A DNA stretch of 64,000 nucleotides, from positions 61,635 to 125,634 of the forward strand of contig JAIUCV010001287.1 of NCBI GenBank assembly GCA_026724425.1. Reading direction: 5' to 3'. The notes under the pieces were generated by a model that worked only from the letters and a program-made list of their open reading frames with translations, was not told where the DNA came from and searched no databases. The position numbers and the translations under genes are program-made. This document shows positions 24,371 to 36,130 of this stretch, in pieces; position 1 is the stretch's first letter, and the number at the start of each line of letters is the position of its first letter. This stretch comes from Erythrophleum ivorense. Lineage: Eukaryota; Streptophyta; Magnoliopsida; Fabales; Fabaceae.

Positions 24371-26460
24371 AATTTTGGATAGAGGATGGACAGATCACTA
24401 AAGCTAAGCCTGTGGTGTCCCACAACAATGATTCAATTTGAAAGCGTATAGATCTGGTTTCTCTATAGATTCCTTTTACTTTTGTCGTTGGATGCAACTT
24501 TGGCGGACCAAGCAATAATCAATATCTCAGCCATTCAAGCAGTGGGACAGTGACACAGTCTGGAAATGCTTTGTGGGAGGAGCAATCAGACCCATTGCGT
24601 AACAAAGACAATACTAAGATCAGCGGTTGACTGCGTAGCCACGTGAGCCTGCTTCTGTTAGCGAGAGCTAGAGCAATGACATCCAATGGAGGATTTGGAA
24701 GGGAGTCGAACCAGGTGGACTAAAAGAAAGTGCGTTGGTCTGTCCTCAAGCACGTAACATTAATTTTTGGCGGACGCACTTATGAACTAAACGACACTTC
24801 CAAAGAAATAGAAAGCAAGCCACTTGAATGGCTACTCCACCCTGAAAGGGACGCCCTCCTTATCCGCTCCATTTCCTTCTGTCGTGTTGATACCAGAAAA
24901 ATATCATCCAATTTTATCGAAACGGTTACTTTCCATTTTTAGAGAAAGAGATTGGTTCATTAGACTCTCACACGTCCAAGTGAGTTTCATCTGCCTTATA
25001 CATTCTCTATTTTTTTTAAAAAATAAAAGACCAGTTAATTTTGAGGAGAAATTAAGAAACTCAAATTACAATTGTATGCACTTGCTTTTGGTGTTAATAA
25101 TTTAATATTAATATATGCACCTACCTAAATTATTACTCCAATCCAACTTTTAAACGCGCTCCTCCTTTTTTTTTTTTTTTAAAGAGTTGTTTAATTCTAC
25201 GTAGAATTTGGACTCCTTTAAACAAGGGGTGATGTAATATGCGTAATGGGGCATTTATAAATTGATTTTATCATTGCGTTGCCATTAATAATTTAGTAAA
25301 GGCTAACATGATTTAGAGTATCAGCCACTGGGCTTTTTGACTTTTGAGCTTCGCTGTTTGCTTGGGTTTCGCTTCATCAATGGCATCGGATTCTTGTACA
25401 ACATGTTAACACATCAGATACTAGGTCCATTCTAAGTTTGGGCCTTTCAAGCATTCAGGAAGGGTTATCAGAATGTGGGCCAAAAGCGACATTTCTCAGG
25501 GATCTTTCCTATGTAGGCTAAGCCCTAACCCACCAAAAGGAGACATTCGCCAGGTCAGCAATGTCAGACCACCCAGTCCAGGTTATACATGAACGGCCGA
25601 AACATTTTTCGATGGATAGACGTGGCCCACAAACACGAGAATTGTCACTTGAATTCTGCACGGACCCACTTACCAATGCTTTCAAAGGTTGTGTGTTATT
25701 CATTATTTTGACCTTAAAAAGCATTTTTATTTATAATAAAATATTGTGATTCAGCAAGTACATTAAATCAATGTTTAATATATTAAGAGAGGTATGTGCG
25801 GAGAAATAAATATTAAATATAAATAATGAATAGTTAATTGTGATAAAAGCATTACGAACAGAAAGAAAGATAAAAATAATGTGGTGTACAAATAAAGCAA
25901 GTCTAGTATATTCGCGAATGGATAGCTTCTGATACTCAAATGGGTTAGTAGCACAGTGAAGTCAGATGCACCCTATAAATTGTAGTACATATAGCTTGCA
26001 TTTGATGTACGTTTGAGAGGATCAAAGAGCAGAAACCCAAGTGCATGTCAACGTTTGGACGCTGGACATAGAGAGAGAGAGGAGAGAGAGAGAGATGTCA
26101 GAGGAGAAGAGAAAAGAGAGAGAAGGGGGAGGCGTGTAATTATGAACATATCCTGCAATCAAATAAATAAGACTTGGGACTTTTTGCGAGCCTGCTGCTG
26201 CAACTTACCCAGCCATCCACAATGCCAGAAAATGCCAATTCTGCGTAACCGTTAACCCCACGCGGCAAACCATCTATCTTCTTTAATTAATTCCTAACCT
26301 TTGGTCAGACTTGCCTTTCCTTAATTGCTATCTTGTCTCGGTATTATCATCCCGCTATTCTTTTACACTCAAATTACATTTAAATCTTTTTTCTCCCATT
26401 TGCTTTTCTGAACGCCCCTTTCCCACTTTATTTTCTTATCTTGAGGCGTTTCGCAGGTCG
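23740..26460. other. Intergenic region between divergent genes
   Basis: The Sec14-like gene (minus) and the HMGB9-type gene (plus) point away from each other across this interval. 23740-24000 and 24200-24980 have moderate GC but only short frames. A (GA)n tract lies at 24331-24364 and a GA-rich block at about 26070-26125, the latter about 350 bp before the HMGB9-type start and possibly in its promoter or leader. No gene recognised. Confidence 0.55.
24331..24364. repeat. (GA)n microsatellite
   Basis: Seventeen GA units in a row. Confidence 0.9.
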
Positions 26461-26466
26461 CAGAAT

Positions 26467-28549
26467 ATGTCGCCGGTGGAGGAAGACAAGCGTTACCCTC
26501 CCCCCCTTGCCTCTCACGAGGACGTGGTCAAGGACCCCACCGTATTCTGGGACACTCTCAGGCGTTTTCACTCTGTTATGGGTACAAAGTTTATGTAAGC
26601 TCTTTTTTCAGTTCTTTTCTTTCCATATTTTATTCGAAACAACTATGGGATTTGTCGCATTGCAATATTAGCGCGGAACTTGGAATGTGATTTTAATTTT
26701 ACGGGTTTGCCTTTTTCCCCCAAAAAAACAAGTGATATCATTTTAATGGATTACTAAACTAGTAAACTCCACATTTGTGTTGGTGATATATTGAATCTTT
26801 TTGGCCTAATCTTCGTCCTAAGGATTCCTGTGATTGGAGGGAAGGAACTGGATTTGCACGTTCTTTACGTGGAGGTTACAAGGAGGAGTGGTTATGAGAA
26901 GGTGGGCTCCGTATAATCCATCCTGTGGTAAATATATATTAAATAAAAATTGTGGGAACATGTTTAACTCCCATGAGGGATTTGAAAGTGCAGGTGGTGG
27001 CAGATAAGAAATGGAGGGAAGTGGGGAATGTATTCAGGTTCTCTCCCACTACAACAAGTGCTTCTTTTGTACTGAGGAAACACTATTTCAGTCTTCTTTA
27101 CCATTACGAACAAGTTCACTTCTTTAAGGTTCGGGGCCCTCTGTACACTCCATCTGCAGGTAGTTGACTGCCTCCTCATCATTTTTGTTTTTTCTTTGGG
27201 TATTGATATTTGTGTTGGGTTTTCCATCTTACCCATACAAAGATGATCATGATTCTGCTTCTGCTTGTTTCCTATTACTACTTTTCATTGGCAAATTGCA
27301 CATGTATGAACCCAACTTTACTGTCCTGCAGCTGCATTATCTGTCAGCAACCAGTCATGGAGACCCGAATTAGCTATTGTGGAATATTCACCCAAGCGGA
27401 TAAATGAGTGTCCTGATTCCCATAATGAAGGTACTTAACCAACTTCTTATTCAGAAAAGAAGGTGATCAAATTTGAATTACTCTTCTCTTTGCATTCATC
27501 GAATTTGATGATTAATCTGCTTAGTATTGCTTTCGCGGGTTCCCAGTTCTGCTATAATAAACTTGATATATGGCTATGGACGCTGGCTATCTTGCATGTT
27601 CAGACTTGATATTTCTTTATATCAGAACAGTGTCCAAACTCATCTTCATCACAGGCATGGATACTTGCATGGTATTACTGCTAAGGCTGGCTTCCACGCC
27701 AAAAGTGATTAATTGGGTAATTGTAATTTGTAATGATTAATTATGTAGCCAATAAATTATTGGAACATGAATCTTTTCATAGCAACAAACAAATTTGCAA
27801 AAAGGAAAGTTGGCCTCTGGGATTTTGTGGCATCAAATCTGCATGCAGTTTCCATTTTCAGTGAACGAGGGAAAAGGATTTTGTGACGCATGTTAAATAA
27901 AGAGAAGTTGCACTAATTGTGAATGGGGTTCAAAATTTTTTTGGGCCTTATCGTTGGCTGTTTCTGTGTAGATAATTCGTGTTTTAAAGTAAACGGAATA
28001 ATAGAGGGGAAATTCGATTGTGGGTATTTGGTGTCTGTGAAAGTGGGTTCAGAGGTTCTTAGAGGGGTGCTTTACCATCCACAGCGATCGGATCCTTGTG
28101 CCTCAGTTTCGCAAAGTGGGAATGCGATCGTACCATACAATGGAAAAGGTCGACGGTTGAGTAGAAGGAGGCGAAACAGAAGAAGGTGGGACCCTAACTA
28201 CCCAAAGCCAAACAGAAGTGGCTATAACTTCTTTTTTGCTGAGAAGCATTATAAGCTCAAAGCCCTTTATCCAAACAGAGAAAGGGAGTTTACCAAAATG
28301 ATTGGCCAGTCATGGAGCAGTCTTAGCCCCGAGGAGAGAATGGTAATAAAATGATTACAAGGGTCTTTTTTGTTTCTTGAAGAACCATAATCAATTGGTG
28401 TTTCAGTTGATGATTGATGTATAATTTGTTGTGTCACGCAGGTTTACCAGAACATTGGCTTGAGAGACAAGGAAAGGTACAAGAGAGAATTGAGGGAGTA
28501 CAAGGAGAAAATGAAGATTGGTCAGACAGTGGAAATTGGAAGTCTTTAG
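26467..28549 (+). CDS. HMGB9: ARID-HMG box DNA-binding protein, HMGB9-type (6 exons, 316 aa)
   Basis: Chromatin protein of the plant-specific ARID-HMG group. Exons 26467-26594, 26823-26901, 26994-27159, 27332-27430, 27972-28342 and 28442-28549 sum to 951 nt with all phases agreeing. The ARID domain spans about residues 22-112 (FWDTLRRFHSVMGTKFMIPV, GGKELDLHVLYVEVTRRSGY, KKWREVGNVF, then LRKHYFSLLYHYEQVHFF). A family-conserved linker VNGIIEGKFDCGYLVSV (about 164-180) follows. Next comes a strongly basic stretch, GKGRRLSRRRRNRRR (215-229), likely a nuclear localisation or DNA-contact segment, and a single HMG box at about 231-305 (PKPNRSGYNFFFAEKH, LSPEERMVYQ). It should bind AT-rich DNA in the nucleus. 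The size is close to Arabidopsis HMGB9/10/11 and well below HMGB15. The frame is open upstream of the ATG to about 26311, but a possible leader intron ends at about 26455, so 26467 is preferred. Confidence 0.93.
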
Positions 28550-28619
28550 AAGCCTTATTGGTAGTGTTTTATCCCTATCGGAGTGGAAGACTTCTACATG
28601 AATATTGTTGTTGACTTGC

Positions 28620-29715
28620 TGTGGACTAATACTAATGGAAGCTTGTGGCTGATTATGGAATTTCTTCGTTTAATCTGTCATTTATTAGGAGTGTTTCGTG
28701 GGGTTGATGCATTAGATGGGGACCAACCCCATGACCCAGGAAAGTCGTAACAAGTCATAAGCTACTTAGGGGTGCATAATGAAATAATTTGGTCCCTAGA
28801 TGCTACGATACATCACCGCCATATGATCGCAAATTGAAAATGTTTTCACGGTTCACAGCACCATTTTGCTTCAAATATTATTGAAAGAAGATAATTCAAT
28901 TTCTAGTAGTTTTTAATATTCTTTAATAAAATAAGTAAAACTCGTTATAGCATAATAGTAGGCGGCGTGTTATATTTTTATTAAAAAATTCTGAAGTAAA
29001 TGCTTGAGATTTTTCTTAAGTGGGATCCTTATGAAAGTCTACCATTAAAGTATCGACAATGGAACGAGATGATAGAGGTATGTCAACTTACTTTCATTTT
29101 TTTATCTTTAATAACAAAATATAATTTTATATAACTCCCATCTCTGAACTCTTGGGACAGTGGGAGATTAGTAGTGATCTATTGTAGTAACTTCTCTCTA
29201 TGTTGTCAATAATTTCTGCACATATTTTACATTTAACAATAATTTTATTATATAATTATATAAAAGGTTATCAAAATCAAGATCTTGTATAAGATCAACT
29301 AAGGAGCTCAAAAGATAGAATTGGAGGATTAGATTAAGGATCGTATGGTCCTATCACTTGTAACAAAAGGAATATAAAAAAATATCTATAACAATATAAA
29401 ATTCATAAATAAATATAATATTATCAAAGTCTGATCAAACATTAACAAAGAAGGCATTGAAGTGAAGCTCGGTGTCATGTATTTCTATGCTCAATGTAAG
29501 AACTTGTATGATATTTGAATTTTCTTTAAATCATAAAATCATAGGATTTGACAATTAAAATCATAGGTCAAACGATCAATCATGATTTTGACAATCATAA
29601 TTATGTGTTGTTTGAGATCAAGACGCTAAAAAGTTTCAAATAAGCTTGATTACGGGTCATACATTTAAAAACACATGCACATACCTTAGGATTGGTCTCC
29701 AAGCCCGAGTTGATT
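28620..29715. other. Intergenic DNA
   Basis: 28620-28870 probably includes the 3' untranslated region of the HMGB9-type gene. An 8-bp inverted repeat (tggggttg / caacccca) lies at about 28699-28732. The remainder is AT-rich and no gene is recognised. Confidence 0.5.
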
Positions 29716-30110
29716 CACTACATTTTCTTTTTCTTTTTCTTTTCCTTTCCTTTTTAAAAAAAGAAGCCATTTAGCAACAAACAAATCCGTTGCTAAATGG
29801 CAAAATTTTGTCTCAAAAAATTAGAGACAAATAAAGTCATTGCTAAATTTGTTGTTTCATTGCATCGCTAAATTTTAGTGACATCGCATTGCAATAATCT
29901 TTTGTCGCTAATTCAAATATTAGCACTGCTAAATTTAGTCAAAAAATTCCAAAGTTTTGACATTTAGCAACATATTTTGAAACGGATATTATATTGCTAA
30001 ATTCATTAGCAAATGCCAATTTAAAAGAATACTAGATCTATCGCTAAATTCATTGCTACTTTTAGATAGGAATATTGTTGTTGCTATAACCATCACTAAA
30101 ACTGTATTAA
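29716..30110. mobile_element. CACTA-like transposon end with subterminal repeats (probable)
   Basis: A CACTACA motif at 29716 is followed within 50 bp by dense repeats of ttagcaac / gctaaatt / gtcgctaatt motifs in both orientations to about 30110. One pair forms a perfect 12-bp inverted repeat at 29767-29800 (ccatttagcaac ... gttgctaaatgg). Clusters of short inverted and direct repeats of this kind are typical of CACTA (En/Spm) subterminal regions. The element's other end was not found. Related motifs recur at 34480-34610. Confidence 0.45.
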
Positions 30111-30971
30111 AGGAAAAAAATTGTTTTTAAATCTACCAATGTCATATTTTAATATCTATTTTTATATATTATATATCAATCAAAATATCAAGACTAATTC
30201 AATATATATAAATTTGTATTTCAAAGTCGTGTAGTAGTCTTTCAAAAGTTTTAACTCAGTCTCAATTAGAAAGTTTTATCTTATCCTACATATTATCAAT
30301 GTGCGCTGACTTTGAATCTCAGATAAATGTTGGTGGCTGACTTGGAAATACTTGCTTGCAACTCTTGACAAGTTGCCCACTTGTCTACTAATCTTTGCTC
30401 TATTACCTGATTAACAACTTCCTCAAAAGTAAGTGTCAATTAAGTGTTTTGCAAAGGTAGGTGATGCTGATGAAGAACGTGTTAGAAAATAGAATGTAAG
30501 GCCACGTGATCCTTCTCTTGGTACAACTTTTGTGAGTATTCAATAAAAGTAACACATCAATAAACATAACTGCAAAGTGAGCATCAGTAGCCACGGAATT
30601 AAGGTATGGCACAGAAATCAAAGATGGTCAAGCAAAATACATAGAAAAGCTAATGTATAAACAGAATAACATGGTATAAACAGCAAGCAGTTTTTTATAT
30701 GTATAAACAGCATTACATAGTGCAAACATACATCAAAGATCAAGCAAAATATTTAAAACAAAAAGTGAGTAGTTGAACTTATGTGAAACTGAAAAAGGCA
30801 TGAAAATTACAATTATCAAATAGTAAAGTTTTGATTAAAACAAGGAGCCGGAAAAAGATGTTGTCAGCAACAAAAGAAACCAGATGACCCACAAAACATG
30901 CCATACGGATGACAAGTAAATGAAAAAGGCTATCTCTTTTTACTGCAAAATTTCTCTAGCTATTTGCGCAA

Positions 30972-30985
30972 CCCCCCCCCCCCCC
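30972..30985. repeat. Poly-C tract
   Basis: Fourteen C followed directly by about ten A. Confidence 0.9.
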
Positions 30986-31227
30986 AAAAAAAAAACCCCA
31001 CCAAAGCCATCACTAAGCTTCTTTTCCTTCCCCCCACTTTTCAAGTGCCAAATGCCCTTTTCAACCAACTGGTTCCAAGTGTTCTCTTTTCCTTCCAGTA
31101 AATCAGATATTCATTTGTTCTCCATTATTGTAATGAATATAAACATAATTTAGCCAAGAAGTTAGAATGATTTAGGACTGACCCAACAAAATCACAATCC
31201 CATGTGACTACTGGAAATTTGGAAGTA

Positions 31228-33443
31228 TTAAGTGAGCTGAACTTCAGAGTGTGCTATGTACCCCCGAAAGCAAATTGGAACTTGTGCTACTAAAAGAGAG
31301 ACATGTGATCAGACCAACACCAAAAGATGCAAAATAAAACAAGAACATGATAGTAAAAACTATAGAAGTTATAATCAACCAAAAAGTTACAAGATTGAAT
31401 ATGGCTTGGAAGTCAAAACTTCATAATGAAGCAAACTCATATGAATAAATGGCCCAAAAAAAAAATGACAGCGTTGCAGCTAAATTCCGAACGATTGGGC
31501 ATTGCAAGTGATGAAAATTAAAAAGAATTTTTACATTTTTCTTTTTTCAAAATTTTGGTTTTATAATGAGTGGTTACTAGTTCACCCGTTGTGCACTAAA
31601 AGGATAATATAATGAAACGACAGGACAGCAAGATCAGAAGCGTCAAATAAAATGTCCAAGCAATTTTGAATAAATAATTATCACACTAAAACTTTTAAAT
31701 TTCTATTAAATTTTTTTGAAATGTTGAGAATTTTCTCAGTAATGACAATGTATCCATCATAACCTGATTTCTGTCTTCTTTTTGCTTGCATTTGCATCTT
31801 TTGTGGACGCAGTAAAAGAACCTGTAGCTGCAAAGTTCCATAATACAGTTAAACAAGATTAAGAAGAAAAAATGTCATGGAAGAACAAAGGTGCTAGCAT
31901 TTACATCTACTCCTTTTTGTTCATTTTCTGTTCCTATTGCAAAGCTTTTCATCATTACTAGCTTTCCATGAACTTCATCCCTAATTATATTAATCTATTT
32001 TTGAAGTTTCCACATGAAAGGATGTGGTTCAAAACTTCAAATATATAAGTATCAATGTAAATTATATCTTTAATTTAGGCAGAATCTCACTGAGAAGAGA
32101 GAGAGAGAGAGAGAGATAAGCAAATTAGTTAAGTGAAGCTCATATAAAGTTCATAAAACAATAAAATATTTAGTGAAACTTAGAAATAGAAATATGTTAT
32201 TTACAATGGGACCCACGTGCCCCCCCCCCCACCTCCTCCCTTCTCTTTTCCCTGGTGGGCCCCTCTCACTGGATAAACAAACTACACAATTTAGGGTATT
32301 ACTACCCTACCATTTAAGAAATATAAATATGTTATATCAAAATTCATGGAATATGTTATTTTGTTTTGTTGATGTTAATTATTAACCAAATTGATTAAGT
32401 TAATTAATTAATCTAATTGAAACGACCACAATGAATTAATGTATTCCAACCTTATTATTGATATAGATTAGATTGGGATCAATTTTTCAGACAAAAATAT
32501 TACTGTAATATATAGTAAGTGAAGCTCATTTGAAGTTTATAAAACAATAAAATATAAAAGAAGATTCATATAATTATTTAGCTTCCATCTATCATCTAAA
32601 GGGCCTGCTCACACAAGGAAGAAAGTATGACCCTTAAACTAACATAAATGGGGATTAACAAGCATTCATGCACAAGTTCTGAGGAGCAAAGCATCGTGAC
32701 AAGTCAAGATTGTAACATAAATAGTATATTTTGCTTTTATCTCCGTAAATGCCCTATATCTCAGCCCAAATGAATAAGCAAAGTTGTAATTTGCAGCAAT
32801 AAGCACAACTCTTGTCAGTTCCCTAAAGACCTATACCCTGTAAAGTTGAATTTGTTTATGGGCTGTTTTGTTTACTGAGTAATTTTATCAAATAGCTATC
32901 ATGCAATATATGCAACCCACTCTTTTAATACTTAATCCGAGCTCTATATTTTGTTCCTCGTGTAAAAATTAGGAAAATTGTAAGTTGCATCTCCCTGGAT
33001 ATCAAACTGTGTCTCTGTAGGTGGTTGAAGAGAAAGGGTTCAATTATCTACATATCTTAAATTCCAGTCTCCATCGCCTTTTTCCCTTTTTCCTTATTTG
33101 TCTATGCGTAAAAGATAAAAGCTTCTTGGATTTCAATATCATACGATCTCCCTATCTTCATTATGTATCCACCAACCTCAATCTTATCAAGAGTGATCAT
33201 AATTACTTGATCTTATATTTGAATGAAATCACTTACAAACACAACAAAGACAGAGGTTGATATCCAATGGGACCCTCCTCTAATTTTCATCCTCCCAGTG
33301 AACGAATAGAATAGGAAAAGTAAATAGAAAGAAAAGGAAGCAAAACCTGAGTGAGCAATGCGAGCTGTTCAACGTGATTAGGCCTGGGCTTGTGCTTCTG
33401 AGGATTAACTTTTGAGGATTACCTTCGCAAGAAGAAATCGCAT
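31228..33443 (-). pseudogene. Unrecognised four-exon small gene, frame broken by a 14-bp tandem duplication
   Basis: Four minus-strand segments with consensus splice borders and matching phases make a protein-like chain: 33347-33406 (QKHKPRPNHVEQLALLTQ), 31905-31994 (IIRDEVHGKLVMMKSFAIG then TENEQKG), 31764-31827 (LLLRPQKMQMQAKRRQKS) and 31228-31289 (ending in a stop at 31230-31228). The only sensible start is ATG at 33443-33441, followed by MRFLLAK. Between it and the conserved-looking frame lie two near-identical 14-bp copies (33412-33425 and 33398-33411). The net +14 shifts the frame and exposes a stop, which is what makes the gene look broken. With a single copy the frame would run from the ATG for roughly 100 residues. 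The protein is basic with no signal peptide. I do not know the family. Further exons at 30430-30640 are possible but unsupported. Confidence 0.4.
32220..32230. repeat. Poly-C tract
   Basis: Eleven C. A (GA)n tract also lies nearby at about 32097-32116. Confidence 0.85.
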
Positions 33444-33544
33444 ATGATGATCCTCAAGAGGCTGAGAACAGGTTTTTTTGAAAAAACAAAGATTTGGGAC
33501 GAAAGCAGGGTGTTTATTGCCCGGTGCAGATGTGCCAAAAATAC

Positions 33545-34110
33545 AAGGAGTATATCTTTAAATAAAATTATATTAGATTGAGTTGATTATAAATAAAGGT
33601 ATATTTTGTTTAATTTATCATAATAATAATTATTTTTAGTTATTTTATTTTATTTATTATTTTTATTTTATTTGATTCTCTCTATGAAGTTTTTATTATT
33701 TATCTAAATTTTTTTTACTTTTGATATTTTTATTATTTATTTTATTTATTATTTATTATTTTTTTACTTTTTATTGATATTTTTTGTTGAATAATAAAAA
33801 TACATATATTTATCTAAAGTTAATTATGTTAGTATAATTTATATTTTGTTTGATAATATCAAATTATTTTTTTATTATTGATAAAAATATGAGAATTCTA
33901 AAAGCTCATTATTTTGAAATATATATTTATAAGTCTGTAAAAAGATATTTTTATATTATAAGTATTAATTCATAAAAAAAATTTGAACAGTTTTATACTG
34001 CCCTAATCCAATATAAAATCGAATTTGTTCGAATCGGATCAAGTTACAGGCATAAGCCTGATATCAGGTATATTAGATTTTCAGTCCGACTCTATTCATG
34101 AAAACAAAAG
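33545..34110 (-). mobile_element. Non-autonomous DNA transposon, copy 2 (inverse of 5857-6511)
   Basis: The reverse complement of 33825-33985 matches 6025-6180 with modest divergence. Shared landmarks are aatataaaaatatcttttta, atatatttcaaaa and tttttatcaataataaaaaa. The GC-richer outer part at 33990-34100 corresponds to 5880-6010. The left boundary is an estimate. No coding capacity. Confidence 0.5.
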
Positions 34111-34479
34111 TTAGGAGGAAAATTTTTATTTTTTATTTTTTATATTTATTTGGTTTATAAAAAATTACAAATAAAAATAAAATCTTAAAAAAAACTTCAT
34201 AGATAAAAAGCGATCATTATTCTTTTATTTTAAAAAAAATTATAAAAAATAAATATAATTAAATAATAATTAAAAGAGTATAATGAAAATTAGTTTGAAT
34301 TTTTCACTTCTTTTGTAATAACCAATCGAGGCCTGATGGTTGCAAAATTTTGGAGGGAAGGTGGAGGAGGAAGCGATGGATTTTTTTTTTAGTACTAAAA
34401 TTTGTTTAAAAACAAATAGGACATAGCTAAAATTTTCTCTAAATAAATAAGTAAATAATTAAATATTATTTACTAATTT

Positions 34480-34610
34480 ATTTTTTCAATAAATTTAGCA
34501 ATGTCCATCTGTCACTAAATTTTAGTAACAAGCATGCATGTCGTTAAATTCATGATTAATAAAAAATGGGACAATGTTATCTTTTGTCGCTAATTCAATT
34601 AGTTATTAAT
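34480..34610. repeat. Second cluster of CACTA-like subterminal repeats
   Basis: Contains ctaaattttagta and ttatcttttgtcgctaattcaa, closely matching, in the same orientation, ctaaattttagtg and aatcttttgtcgctaattcaa at about 29870-29920. This shows a shared repeat family. Whether the two clusters belong to one element of about 4.9 kb or to two insertions cannot be decided by eye. Confidence 0.45.
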
Positions 34611-35198
34611 ATGAATAATGAGTTATTATTCTTATTCTTATTATTATTTTGCAAAAGCCTTGCGATGTTATTCCTTATCCTACTAGACAAATACTCCTAA
34701 TCAATAAAGACCATAAGTATATATGTAGATATAGATGTATGATCTGCGTCATCTCTGGTTATTTTTTTGCTTCCTCTGGTGCCACATCTCAATGAACGCC
34801 CAGATAGGCTTCCCAAAATTAAAAATCTTTGCATGGTTTTCTGATTCTTCGAATTTAAAAGTATTTTTTTTTTTTTTGTAGAGTATATTGTTGTTGAACC
34901 TTTCAACTTGGACTGTGTTATAAAGGCTTGCACTTATAAATATTTGATTATCTAACCTTCCGATTTGCTTCTCCAGAACATTGTTTTGGTCAGGACGCTA
35001 CAGTTAGACAGCATCTCAATGGAAGCGCGGGCAAAGTCACCTTGGGGGAAAAAAACTAATAAATAGCGTGCTAAATTTTTATACTTTATATTATTTCAAC
35101 TTTGGATTTCTACTAAACATTGGGTTCTGCTAGTGTAAGGAAAGAAAGCACTTTTATATTTAAACATGAACACGTGACCTTGTGATTTGGTGCTTCAG

Positions 35199-36130
35199 GA
35201 CGAGAATATTGTTTTGTGCCTCTTGACTTCACTCTTGTGCCAAGCCAGTAACTTCAGCGTCGGGAATGATACATCTCATGCGATCGGTTACACGATCCTC
35301 GCAAATCTCGTGAATTTGTTTCAGATTGACAATTTGGGACCCGGAATTGGTAAGGGGCTTAAGCAAAGACCGCAAGGTAATGTACTTTTGTTCACCAGAT
35401 TGTTGTAGTTCACATATCCATTTGTCATTACGCTACTCCTGAAAAAAAAGTATGGTTATTGGGTCAACATTGATATCAATTTTGAACTCAGATTTTAGAT
35501 TCATCAATTAATATAATTGGTCAAACACGTTGGAGTATCTTTGACCAAATCATTTTCATTCAAAGCTGTTAATATTCTTCAATTAATATACTTGGTCAGT
35601 CCTTGATTTTCTAAACTTTTAATATTCAGATAACGCTCCCGAATCTTCCTTTGTATGTGATAATCGGGTTCTCGTGGGATGCTGTGTTCACGATGAACAA
35701 GAGTGCGGTGGCGTCTTTGGGATTGTGTTTCGTTGGAGTTCGGTCGAGTTTGGCACTGTGCCATCCTGTGATGCCATCTTCGCCGTTGGCGCAGAATTTT
35801 GATGAATATTTGGTTTTTCTTACTGGTCTCAGATTGTGCGGGGTACAAAAATGTTATTTCTTAGCATGTTAGAACAAAAGGAAATGACTAGTTTGAAATT
35901 TAAATTACATATATATATATATATATATATATACTATATAGCACTAAATTGGTGATTCTGTTTAGGAAATCAAGCGTGAGGAATCGGAAAAAGCAGATGC
36001 TGCTATGAATGGCAATAATTTGAGCAACGATTAAGCTCTAGGAGCGCACCCATTGGCGGAAGCTGATGATTATCGAACGGAACAGGAAGAATGGGAAGTG
36101 GTAAATAAAAATGAGATTTACAAGGGATAA
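35199..36130 (+). pseudogene. Decayed fragment of an unrecognised multi-exon gene
   Basis: Three segments have good splice borders: 35199-35376, 35630-35842 and 35966-36034. Segment 2 (LPLYVIIGFSWDAVFTMNKS ... NFDEYLVFLTGLRLCG) joins segment 3 (EIKREESEKADAAMNGNNLS) in phase. Segment 1 (VLCLLTSLLCQASNFSVGND ... ILANLVNLFQI) ends one base out of phase with segment 2. An in-frame TAA at 36032-36034 is followed by 31 more protein-like, acidic codons (LAEADDYRTEQEEWEVVNKN...) before the next stop at 36128-36130, as if a sense codon had become a stop. No start codon or 5' exons are visible. Phase break, premature stop and missing 5' end all suggest a relic. The hydrophobic helices in segments 1 and 2 could be membrane or alpha-solenoid helices. 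I do not recognise the family. A natural shorter C-terminus remains possible. Confidence 0.5.
35912..35935. repeat. (TA)n microsatellite
   Basis: About a dozen alternating AT units between the last two segments of the gene relic. Confidence 0.85.

Noticed and set aside
24700..24725. GGTTCGACTCC on the minus strand, matching a tRNA/SINE B-box
   Set aside because: The flanking bases do not form a T-arm stem, and I see no A-box, anticodon arm or acceptor stem at the right distance.
28741..28754. aaagtcgtaacaag, identical to a piece of the 18S rRNA 3' end
   Set aside because: The match stops after 14 nt and the flanks are unrelated, so it is chance.
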